Below are positions 1 to 5,836 of a DNA stretch of 9,186 bases, in pieces. How positions within the stretch are numbered: position 1 is the stretch's first letter; every line of letters begins with the position of its first letter. The translations under genes and the position numbers were made by a program. Origin of the DNA: an uncultured Eubacteriales bacterium (GTDB taxonomy: Bacteria; Bacillota; Clostridia; Oscillospirales; CAG-272); the NCBI GenBank assembly GCA_934481325.1, contig CAKSPL010000038.1:1-9186 (forward strand), in the 5' to 3' direction. The notes under the pieces are model-generated. The model was not told where the DNA came from, ran no database searches, and worked only from the letters and a program-made list of their open reading frames with translations.

Positions 1-23
1 CATCTGTTCTTGTTTTCGGTCAT
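1..23 (-). CDS. Possible 5' end of a further leftward gene (partial)
   Basis: On the minus strand an ATG lies at 23-21, four bases after the stop codon of the acyl carrier protein gene, and reads MTENKNR before the window ends. A GGAG at 37-34 sits ten bases before it, inside the end of the carrier protein gene, and could act as its ribosome binding site. The tight spacing is typical of an operon continuing leftwards. Only seven codons are visible, and another ATG in a different frame lies at 3-1, so neither product nor start can be fixed. Confidence 0.3.
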
Positions 24-27
24 CGGA

Positions 28-276
28 TTATTGCTCCGCATTCGCCATCACGTATGCGGCAAGCGCATCGATGTTTTTGAAATGCTCCTTGCCCACGCCG
101 GTCATCGAAACGCCGTATTCCTCATCGATAGCGGCGATGATTTCCATCGAGTCGATCGAGTCAAGCCCGATGCCGTCACCGAACAGGGGCGTATCGTATT
201 CCAGTTCACCCGCCTCGATGCCAAGGCGGTCACACAGCATTTCTTTGATTTTTGCCTTTACTTCGTTTGCGTTCAT
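28..276 (-). CDS. Acyl carrier protein (DSID type)
   Basis: This 82-residue acidic protein has the length and four-helix pattern of an acyl carrier protein, the small cytoplasmic protein that holds growing acyl chains on a phosphopantetheine arm. The attachment site is the serine of the DSID motif, Ser40, in the context GIGLDSIDSMEII at the start of helix 2. The start is supported by GAGGA a few bases upstream on the minus strand. Housekeeping AcpP proteins usually carry DSLD. The GLDSID form is, from memory, more common in carrier proteins of dedicated type II clusters such as aryl-polyene-like or special lipid pathways, so I give no acpP symbol. The neighbours that would settle this lie beyond the left edge, where the operon probably continues. 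It is transcribed away from the peptide transporter unit and looks functionally unrelated to it. Confidence 0.9.
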   Translation of the reverse strand: MNANEVKAKIKEMLCDRLGIEAGELEYDTPLFGDGIGLDSIDSMEIIAAIDEEYGVSMTGVGKEHFKNIDALAAYVMANAEQ

Positions 277-322
277 TTTTCTATCCTCATTTCTGTTGAT
301 TTTACCGGGCGGAACGGAATAC

Positions 323-334
323 CCGCCGCGGCGG
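323..334. repeat. 12-base perfect palindrome in the carrier protein leader
   Basis: CCGCCGCGGCGG is its own reverse complement. It lies between the possible -10 box (351-356) and the carrier protein start codon, about 10-20 bases after the expected transcription start. It could be an operator or a small leader hairpin (4-bp stem). A pure GC palindrome can also occur by chance in GC-rich DNA. Confidence 0.35.
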
Positions 335-350
335 TTTTGATTACATTTGA

Positions 351-356
351 ATTATA
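351..356 (-). promoter_or_regulatory. Possible -10 box for the acyl carrier protein gene
   Basis: On the minus strand these bases read TATAAT, a perfect sigma-A -10 hexamer, about 75 bases before the carrier protein start. No good -35 hexamer sits 16-18 bases upstream (the region reads TAGTTT), and there is no extended -10 TG. The call therefore rests on one hexamer in an AT-rich patch. Confidence 0.3.
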
Positions 357-428
357 TAGGCGAAAAACCGCAAAAACTATGGGCATTTTTGCACCTTTGC
401 ACAGAAAACAGTCAGAAAAGCCGATTTG

Positions 429-470
429 AACAATAAAATGCCGCCCCGGCGCAAATATCCGCCGGGCGGC
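429..470 (-). terminator. Hairpin plus T-rich tail on the minus strand
   Basis: Bases 440-451 pair with 460-470: seven base pairs (GCCGCCC with GGGCGGC), one bulged C at 447, then four more pairs, closing an eight-base AT-rich loop. Read on the minus strand, the hairpin is followed by ATTTTATTGTT (439-429), which fits an intrinsic terminator. On the plus strand no T run follows it, so it would act leftwards only. No minus-strand gene lies to its right in this window, so it either ends an unseen non-coding transcript or sits in a long leader of the carrier protein operon as an attenuator. Confidence 0.5.
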
Positions 471-516
471 GGAAACGGGAGTGACGGCGGGGGTGGATTT
501 CTTTTGCCGGACTTCT

Positions 517-540
517 CGGGAAAACGACCCTGTTTTCTCG
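517..540. repeat. Inverted repeat / hairpin in the intergenic region
   Basis: CGGGAAAAC at 517-525 can pair with GTTTTCTCG at 532-540: nine pairs including one G-T, around a six-base loop. It has no T tract on either side and lies about 45 bases from the terminator-like hairpin. It could belong to a structured leader or small RNA on the minus strand. No known RNA family is recognised. Confidence 0.35.
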
Positions 541-868
541 GCACATATCGGGGTGTTTTGGAAAAACCGCCTGCAAACCGTCCGCTTTTTTGCGGCCTTG
601 CCACGCTTTCTTTTTACAAAAAACAGTCGGCAGATTTGAAATTCTTCGATGCGAAACTTGCGTGCACGCCGAGGCTTTCCGGTAATTTTTTCTGTGAAAG
701 TGAACAAAGATAGACCAAAATGAAAGGAAAATATTCTGCCACGGAACGCTCTTTTTGCATTTTGCCGAAAAACACGGTCGTGAGATTTTCCTCTTTGTGC
801 GATTTCCCGAATGAATTTTCCCCAAACGTTTTTTTCCATACAATTCAGAAAAAATGTCGGAAAAAGAC

Positions 869-897
869 TTTACAAGCGGATGGATTTATGATAATAT
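869..897 (+). promoter_or_regulatory. Probable promoter of the peptide-transporter unit
   Basis: A -35-like TTTACA (869-874) is followed by AT-rich DNA offering two -10 candidates: GATAAT at 890-895 (five of six matches, 15-base spacer) or TAATAT at 892-897 (four of six, 17-base spacer). Transcription would begin near 903, leaving a leader of about 50 bases before the lipoprotein start at 956. It is the best promoter-like site upstream of the six-gene rightward unit. The spacing is not ideal. Confidence 0.5.
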
Positions 898-910
898 ATT
901 ATGGTATAAG

Positions 911-923
911 TGCAAGTTTTGCA
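911..923. promoter_or_regulatory. Operator-like inverted repeat after the promoter
   Basis: TGCAA-GTT-TTGCA is a perfect 5-3-5 inverted repeat placed about 10-20 bases downstream of the predicted transcription start, a typical position for a repressor operator. No regulator gene is present in the window, so the binding protein is unknown. The arms are short and the surroundings AT-rich, so chance is possible. Confidence 0.3.
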
Positions 924-955
924 TTTCAACTTTTTGGCGAAGGAAATCCGGGTAG

Positions 956-2059
956 ATGAAAGTAAAGATTTTTTTGATTGCAATTTTGGCTTGCCTCCTG
1001 ATCCCGTGCCTTGTTGCGTGCGGCAAAAACGGAGATGTGTTTGAAAGCTCTGCAAAAAAAGGACTGACCTGCAAGGTAACCTACGACTTCGGAGACGGCG
1101 TACTGGAGGGGAAAAACTCCCAGCTTTACCTGGTTGCTCCCGATTCTCTGCTCCCGGAGCCGGGCGTAACGAGCGCGAAGCCCGCTACCAAGGCACCGAT
1201 TCTGGCAGGATACCGCATCGTCGGCTATTTCGTCAAAGACGAACAGGGAACCGAGCGACAGTGGAATTTTGCCACCGACCGGGTCACGGGCGATATGACC
1301 CTGTATGTGAAATGGAAGCCGGATTACAACGTGCGCGTGGTCTACGGAGACAACGGGGAGCATTCCTACGTATTGAAGGTGACCTCCGAGGATTACAAAA
1401 TGAGTGCCTTCCGCGAGGTGGAATGGGAGGGACATACCTTCTACGGGTTCTACACCGATCCCGAATTTCAGAATCCTATCACCTTCCCGTATACGGTGCC
1501 GGTGAGCGATGAAACTCCCACCGTAACGGTATACGCAAAATACATTGAAGGCAAGTTTTCCATCATCCGCAAGGCGGCGGATTTCGGCAAATCGATCAAA
1601 GCCGGGCTGAATTACTACATCGATGCGGATATTGACCTGACGGGAATCAAAATGACCGTCGGTGACGTCTATACCGGCAAATTCATCGGGAACGGGCACA
1701 CCATCAAGGGGTTGACCGTAACCCGCAAGCAGGGCAAGCTGGACACGGCCTACGGGCTGTTCTGTGAGATTGCGAAAACGGCGGTGTTTGAAAATATCAC
1801 TTTTGAGGATCTTTCGGTCAGCGTGGAGCTTGACAATGACCTGAACGGTCAGATCAACTATCTCGGTACGTTTGCGGGGCTCGTCCGGTCAGAGGCAACC
1901 TTTACAAACGTCAGCATTACGGGCGGGTTGACCTATAATTGTCACGGAAGAGACCTGAATGACAAACTGGTTATCAACGAGCTGTTCGGCGAGACGGAGC
2001 CGAACGCGGACATCAGCGGGATTGAAGCCACGGTCACGGTGACGGAAGTGACCGAATGA
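956..2059 (+). CDS. Surface lipoprotein with InlB-type repeats
   Basis: This 367-residue protein begins with a hydrophobic signal peptide ending in the lipobox LVAC, so Cys22 should be lipid-anchored on the outer face of the membrane. AAGGA eleven bases upstream supports the ATG. Residues about 39-121 and 124-197 look like two InlB B-repeat/Flg_new beta-grasp units: each starts with a V-x-Y strand, has a G-[YH]-x-[IF]-x-G-[YF] core and ends in YVKW or YAKY. Residues about 200-340 look like the start of a parallel beta-helix or GLUG-type region (DADIDLTG near 223, GNGHTIKGLTV near 245, then GLF and AGLV strands with regular Asn-containing turns). The gene lies 28 bases before the solute-binding protein with no terminator between, so the two should be co-transcribed. 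Its role is unknown: attachment to cell wall or host glycans, or helping present substrate to the importer, would fit. Beta-repeat lipoproteins are common in gut Clostridia, but this position is unusual. Confidence 0.85.
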   Translation: MKVKIFLIAILACLLIPCLVACGKNGDVFESSAKKGLTCKVTYDFGDGVLEGKNSQLYLVAPDSLLPEPGVTSAKPATKAPILAGYRIVGYFVKDEQGTERQWNFATDRVTGDMTLYVKWKPDYNVRVVYGDNGEHSYVLKVTSEDYKMSAFREVEWEGHTFYGFYTDPEFQNPITFPYTVPVSDETPTVTVYAKYIEGKFSIIRKAADFGKSIKAGLNYYIDADIDLTGIKMTVGDVYTGKFIGNGHTIKGLTVTRKQGKLDTAYGLFCEIAKTAVFENITFEDLSVSVELDNDLNGQINYLGTFAGLVRSEATFTNVSITGGLTYNCHGRDLNDKLVINELFGETEPNADISGIEATVTVTEVTE

Positions 2060-2075
2060 TTTCGGAAATTTTTAT

Positions 2076-2081
2076 AAGGAG
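2076..2081 (+). promoter_or_regulatory. Strong ribosome binding site of the solute-binding protein
   Basis: AAGGAG lies six bases before the ATG at 2088 and nine before a second in-frame ATG at 2091. Either spacing works, so the protein may start with one or two methionines. I chose the first. The match is better than that of the first permease (AGAAAGG, eleven bases from its ATG), which agrees with more binding protein than permease being made. Confidence 0.7.
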
Positions 2082-2087
2082 ATAATA

Positions 2088-4676
2088 ATGATGAAGAAAA
2101 CGATGATCAAGGTGCTCAGTATGGTTTTGGTACTCTGCACCGTACTCTCTGCCTTTGCTTCCTGTAACAAGAAGAAGCCGCATGACGATTCCAAGAACGC
2201 GATTTCCAATGAAGATACGCCGCTTGTTATCGCAAGCGAAGCATTGGACGGCGTGTTCAACCCCTTCTTCTACACCAGCGGCGCGGACGGCTCCGTCATC
2301 GGGCTGACCCAGATCGGGATGCTGAATACCGACAAAAACGGCAACCTGGTGTGCGGCTACGGTGAGGACTGCGTGGCACTGGACTACTCGGTAATCACCT
2401 TCGGCTCCGAGGAGCAGTACAAAATCAGCGGTGACTACAACGATTACTACACCAAGTACACCTTTGCTCTCAAAAACGGCATCAAGTTTTCCAACGGCGC
2501 ATCCCTGACCGGTGCCGACGTTCTCTTTAACCTGTACACACTGCTGGATCCGAGCTATACCGGCTCCTCCACGCTGTACTCCACCAACATCAAAGGGCTG
2601 AAGGCTTACCGTGCACAGACCTACAACGAAAACGAGCAGGAAGCGATGGACAGCACCTTTACCGCGCAGGCGGTTGCCAGAATCAACGAGCTGGTTGCGT
2701 GGTGTGATAACGAAGCTGCCAAAATCGAGGATATGACCGAAAGACAAAAACAGATTGTTGCCAAAGCGGAAACCCTGTTCCGCGAGGAGCTGACCTCCGA
2801 CTGGGCATCTGCCGACTCCTCGAAGGATTCGTACGAAAAATACGGTTTCAAGGAAACCTGGGAAGTCTTCCTTTATATGGAGGGTCTGATCACGGTGAAG
2901 GTGGAGAAGATTCAGAATGCGGACGGCACCTACACCACCAAGTACTATCCTCCGGAATACAACGATACCGACAAGCTGGATCACTCCAAGGAGGCAATGA
3001 TCAATACGGTTTACGAATCCAAGATGGGCAAAACCGTGCTTTCCTCCTACAAAACCAATCTGAAATCCATCGTGGCAGGCGGTTGGGCAACTGCCGGCAA
3101 CCTGCGCGATTATTTCAAATCGATCTGCATTTCCGATTACTTCAAAAACCTGGAAACGCTGAAGGTGCCGAACGTTTCCGGTATCACGCTGACCAGCGGC
3201 AACACCATCCCCTCCGATAACAACGGCGGCACGAAGACGCTGAGCGAGACCTGCGAGATTCTGGAAATCATCGTCAACGGTGTGGACCCCAAGGCGATTT
3301 ACAACTTCTCCTTCACCGTGACTCCGATGAGCTACTATTCCACCGAGGAAGAAATTCAGAAATTCTCCGTGAAAGACAATCATTTCGGCGTGGCATTTGC
3401 GGACGCTGCCTTCTTTGAGCAGATGCAGCTCAAGCAGGTTCCCGTGGGTGCAGGTCCCTACAAGGCAACCACCCCGAATACCGACTGTGCCGAGGAAGGC
3501 AAAGTCCCCGCGAAGAATGACTTCTTCCGCGACAATATCGTTTACTACGAGAGAAACAACAACTTCTACACCGTGTTCGGCAATGACCCCGCCAATCCGA
3601 AGACCGAAGAGCAACTGAAAGAAGAGAACCCGAAAATCAGAAAGGTCCGTTACAAGGTCATTTCCTCCGATCAGATGTTCAACGCGGTGGCAGGCTCCAA
3701 CCCGGAGGTTTACTACTCCGAGCCGCAGGCAACCAACAACAATATGACCAACATCAACAACGCAACCGGTATCGGCTACGCCAAGGCGGATAACCTCGGC
3801 TACGGTTATATCGGAATCAACGCGAAGTACGTCAAGGAAATTGAGGTTCGCCGTGCGATTATGTACTGCCTGGATACCAGCCTGTGCCTGGAATACTACG
3901 GCGGTCTTGCTTCCAGCCTTTACCGCTCGATGTCCTCCAACTCCTGGGCATATCCTTCCGGATGCCTGCCGTACTATGCGGAAAAGTCCTACGAGTGCAC
4001 GTACAATGACGAGGGCAAGGTCATTGCCATCGGCAAATTCGATGAAAAGCTGGCGCAGAAGTCGGCAAGAGAGGAAGTAACTTCCATCGGTTACAGTATG
4101 GGTGAGGACGGCAAAATGAGAAATGCCAAGGGCGACACCCTGACCTTTACCTTTACGGTTGCCGGTGACAGCACCGACCATCCGGCGTGGAGAACGATGG
4201 CCAAGGCGGCTGACCTGCTCAATGCCATCGGCTTTGACGTTACCGTAACCAAGGATGCGAACGCGCTTTCCAAGCTCTCCTCCGGTACGCTTGCCGTGTG
4301 GGCGGCTGCGTGGTCCTCCACGATTGACCCTGATATGTATCAGGTTTACCACAAGGATTCCTCCGCAACCTCCATCCGTAACTGGGGCTTCCCTTATATT
4401 ATGGAAGAAGGCACCGATGAGGAGAACGAACTGCTTGACCGTCTTGCCGAGCTGATCGAGGACGGCAGAGCCACCATCGACCAGGAAGCGCGCAAGGGCA
4501 TCTACTCCGACGCGCTGGACTTGGTGATGGAGCTTGCCGTGGAGTGTGCTACCTATCAGAGACAGAATCTGTTTATCTGGAACAGCAACGTGATTGACTC
4601 CAATACGGTCTGCGAGGCAACGGCATATCAGTCCCCGCTCTCCAAGATCTGGAAGGTCAGCTTTGTACAGGGCTGA
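2088..4676 (+). CDS. Peptide ABC transporter solute-binding lipoprotein (SBP_bac_5), enlarged
   Basis: This 862-residue extracellular lipoprotein would capture oligopeptides or dipeptides and deliver them to the two permeases encoded next. A signal peptide ends at FASC (Cys26 lipid anchor), followed by a Lys/Asp/Ser linker. Family 5 binding protein features follow: the first lobe (LVIASEALDGVFNPFF), the ALKNGIKFSNGASLTGADV segment equivalent to the family's F-x-L-r-x-x-v-k-F-s-d-G-x-p-l-t-a-x-D-V, GAGPYKA at residue 454, the second-lobe EVRRAIMYCLD helix, and a C-terminal region with WAAAWSSTIDPDMY. Family members are usually about 530-600 residues. The excess is an insertion of about 215 residues (roughly 175-390) whose first part is charged, helical and possibly coiled-coil, followed by a Tyr/Thr/Asn-rich part. 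Codons end strikingly often in C (TCC, TAC, AAC), as in highly expressed genes. Peptide specificity cannot be read from sequence, and nickel, sugar or other ligands are known in this family. Confidence 0.93.
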   Translation: MMKKTMIKVLSMVLVLCTVLSAFASCNKKKPHDDSKNAISNEDTPLVIASEALDGVFNPFFYTSGADGSVIGLTQIGMLNTDKNGNLVCGYGEDCVALDYSVITFGSEEQYKISGDYNDYYTKYTFALKNGIKFSNGASLTGADVLFNLYTLLDPSYTGSSTLYSTNIKGLKAYRAQTYNENEQEAMDSTFTAQAVARINELVAWCDNEAAKIEDMTERQKQIVAKAETLFREELTSDWASADSSKDSYEKYGFKETWEVFLYMEGLITVKVEKIQNADGTYTTKYYPPEYNDTDKLDHSKEAMINTVYESKMGKTVLSSYKTNLKSIVAGGWATAGNLRDYFKSICISDYFKNLETLKVPNVSGITLTSGNTIPSDNNGGTKTLSETCEILEIIVNGVDPKAIYNFSFTVTPMSYYSTEEEIQKFSVKDNHFGVAFADAAFFEQMQLKQVPVGAGPYKATTPNTDCAEEGKVPAKNDFFRDNIVYYERNNNFYTVFGNDPANPKTEEQLKEENPKIRKVRYKVISSDQMFNAVAGSNPEVYYSEPQATNNNMTNINNATGIGYAKADNLGYGYIGINAKYVKEIEVRRAIMYCLDTSLCLEYYGGLASSLYRSMSSNSWAYPSGCLPYYAEKSYECTYNDEGKVIAIGKFDEKLAQKSAREEVTSIGYSMGEDGKMRNAKGDTLTFTFTVAGDSTDHPAWRTMAKAADLLNAIGFDVTVTKDANALSKLSSGTLAVWAAAWSSTIDPDMYQVYHKDSSATSIRNWGFPYIMEEGTDEENELLDRLAELIEDGRATIDQEARKGIYSDALDLVMELAVECATYQRQNLFIWNSNVIDSNTVCEATAYQSPLSKIWKVSFVQG

Positions 4677-4720
4677 CCGCCCCGCGAAATCCTTTCCCAA
4701 ACTTTGCAGCTTTGTGCAGG

Positions 4721-4770
4721 GCGCGGTGGCACAAGAGGCGTCTCTTGTGCCACGCGCTTTGCGTGTTTTG
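4721..4770 (+). terminator. Strong intercistronic hairpin (partial terminator or mRNA stabiliser)
   Basis: GTGGCACAAGAG (4726-4737) pairs perfectly with CTCTTGTGCCAC (4742-4753) around a GCGT loop. Four more GC pairs extend the stem (4721-4724 with 4754-4757) past one bulged G at 4725, giving 16 pairs. The tail TTTGCGTGTTTTGTG is T-rich but interrupted, so termination is probably incomplete. A weaker alternative hairpin, CACGC-GCTTT-GCGTG (4751-4765) followed by TTTT, overlaps the right arm and excludes the main one. It lies 44 bases after the binding protein stop and about 75 before the permease start. Such hairpins in transporter operons typically protect the upstream binding protein mRNA and reduce read-through into the membrane genes. 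Confidence 0.75.
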
Positions 4771-4831
4771 TGAGACAGAGCAATTTTCGGGTTCCCTACT
4801 TATTCCCTAAATCAGAAAGGTTCGGCTTTTT

Positions 4832-5824
4832 ATGACAAAGTACATCATCAAACGCCTGCTATATGCGATTCTGATCCTGTTTTGCGTATCGGTGATCATT
4901 TACTTTCTGGTGCGTCTTCTGCCTACGGATTTCGTAACGCAGAAGTTCCAGTCCCAGATTGATCAGGGTACCGTCAGTCAGGAAGACATCGATGAAATGT
5001 TGAAGCTCTACGGGCTGTATGACAACTCCTTTACCGGAATCGTAAAGGGCTATTGGGGTTGGCTGACCAGCGCACTCCGGGGCGATCTCGGCATCTCCTT
5101 CAAGTTCAACGACAAGGTGTCCACCGTGATTACCACCTATATGTGGATTTCGTTTGCGATTTCCGCCGTTGCACTGGTATTGGAGTTTCTGATTGCCATC
5201 CCGCTCGGCATCTATTCGGCTACGCATCAGTACGGCTGGTCGGACTATCTGGTAACGATACTTGCAATGATCGGTATCTCACTACCGTCGTTCTTCTTAG
5301 GGTCACTGCTGATTAAGGTGTTCTCGGTAGACCTCGGCTGGTTGCCCTTGCAGGGACTTGTGGATGCCACAAAGGACTACACGGGCTTTGCCGCCGTTCT
5401 GGATAAGGCACGGCACTGCATTTTGCCGATGGTTACGATGGTTATCCTGTCCATCGGCGGTCTGATGCGCTATACCAGAACCAACACGCTGGAGGTGCTG
5501 AACGCCGACTACATCCGCACCGCACGCGCCAAGGGGCTTTCCGAGCACGATGTGGTGTACAAGCACGTGTTCCGCAACACGATGATTCCGCTGGTTACGA
5601 TGATGGCGGGAACACTGCCGAGCCTTTTCTCGGGTGCGATGATTACGGAGGAGGTTTTCTCCCTGCAGGGCATCGGTCAGAAGGCGTATCAGGCACTCCG
5701 TGCGGGCGATATCCCGTTTATTATGGGCTATAATATGTTCCTCGCGATTCTGACGGTAATCGGTACGTTCCTGACCGATATTGCCTATATGATCGTGGAT
5801 CCGCGCGTGAAACTGACAAAGTAA
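4832..5824 (+). CDS. Peptide ABC transporter permease, OppB/DppB type
   Basis: This 330-residue inner-membrane protein is of normal family length and forms one half of the peptide channel. The start MTKYIIKRLLYAILILF is characteristic of OppB/DppB, with the first membrane helix at about residues 9-29, then an external segment. Further helices fall at about 104-128, 141-163, 197-215, 252-275 and 295-320, six in all. The cytoplasmic EAA loop that docks onto the ATPases is clear: ADYIRTARAKGLSEHDVVYKH, starting near 225 with Gly235 in the conserved place. The protein ends with the family's typical DPRVKL. The start is supported by AGAAAGG eleven bases upstream, a weaker site than those of the other operon genes. 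No convincing promoter lies in the gap after the hairpin, so expression probably depends on read-through from the binding protein gene. Confidence 0.95.
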   Translation: MTKYIIKRLLYAILILFCVSVIIYFLVRLLPTDFVTQKFQSQIDQGTVSQEDIDEMLKLYGLYDNSFTGIVKGYWGWLTSALRGDLGISFKFNDKVSTVITTYMWISFAISAVALVLEFLIAIPLGIYSATHQYGWSDYLVTILAMIGISLPSFFLGSLLIKVFSVDLGWLPLQGLVDATKDYTGFAAVLDKARHCILPMVTMVILSIGGLMRYTRTNTLEVLNADYIRTARAKGLSEHDVVYKHVFRNTMIPLVTMMAGTLPSLFSGAMITEEVFSLQGIGQKAYQALRAGDIPFIMGYNMFLAILTVIGTFLTDIAYMIVDPRVKLTK

Positions 5825-5836
5825 GGAGGGCGGCAT

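Larger units (their letters stand above)
277..955. other. Long divergent intergenic region without a gene
   Basis: No reading frame here looks coding: the open frames lack ribosome binding sites, and their translations are rich in Arg, Lys, Phe and Pro with no recognisable pattern, as in shadow frames. The region separates the leftward carrier protein gene from the rightward lipoprotein gene. It is rich in A/T runs and contains the palindrome, two hairpins, promoter-like boxes and inverted repeat listed separately. About 680 bases is long for a plain divergent promoter region in this kind of genome, so it may also hold a leader RNA or small RNA. I do not recognise any known riboswitch or T-box signature. 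Confidence 0.6.

Noticed and set aside
582..595. Small CCGC-T6-GCGG hairpin
   Set aside because: The stem is only four pairs, and the T run is in the loop rather than after the stem, so it is not a terminator and is weak as a structure.
273..843. Several overlapping open frames of 75-188 codons in the intergenic region, on both strands
   Set aside because: They have no ribosome binding site, no recognisable motif and a composition dominated by Arg, Lys, Phe and Pro. The frame starting at 839 also runs through the terminator-like hairpin and overlaps the carrier protein start.
1261..1512. Plus-strand open frame of 83 codons inside the lipoprotein gene
   Set aside because: It is an out-of-frame reading of the lipoprotein gene, without a ribosome binding site or recognisable product.
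926..1699. Open frame of 257 codons on the minus strand opposite the lipoprotein gene
   Set aside because: The plus-strand frame has a signal peptide, lipobox and family repeats with a ribosome binding site. The minus frame has none of these.
2034..4700. Open frame of 888 codons on the minus strand opposite the solute-binding protein gene
   Set aside because: It mirrors the strong codon bias of the plus-strand gene, which rarely uses codons that give stops in the opposite frame. Its translation has no recognisable domain and the plus-strand frame is clearly a lipoprotein binding protein.
4768..4803. Possible internal promoter between the hairpin and the first permease (TTGTGA and TACTTAT)
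   Set aside because: The spacing is wrong for this pair, and no other -35/-10 combination with a 16-18 base spacer is convincing.
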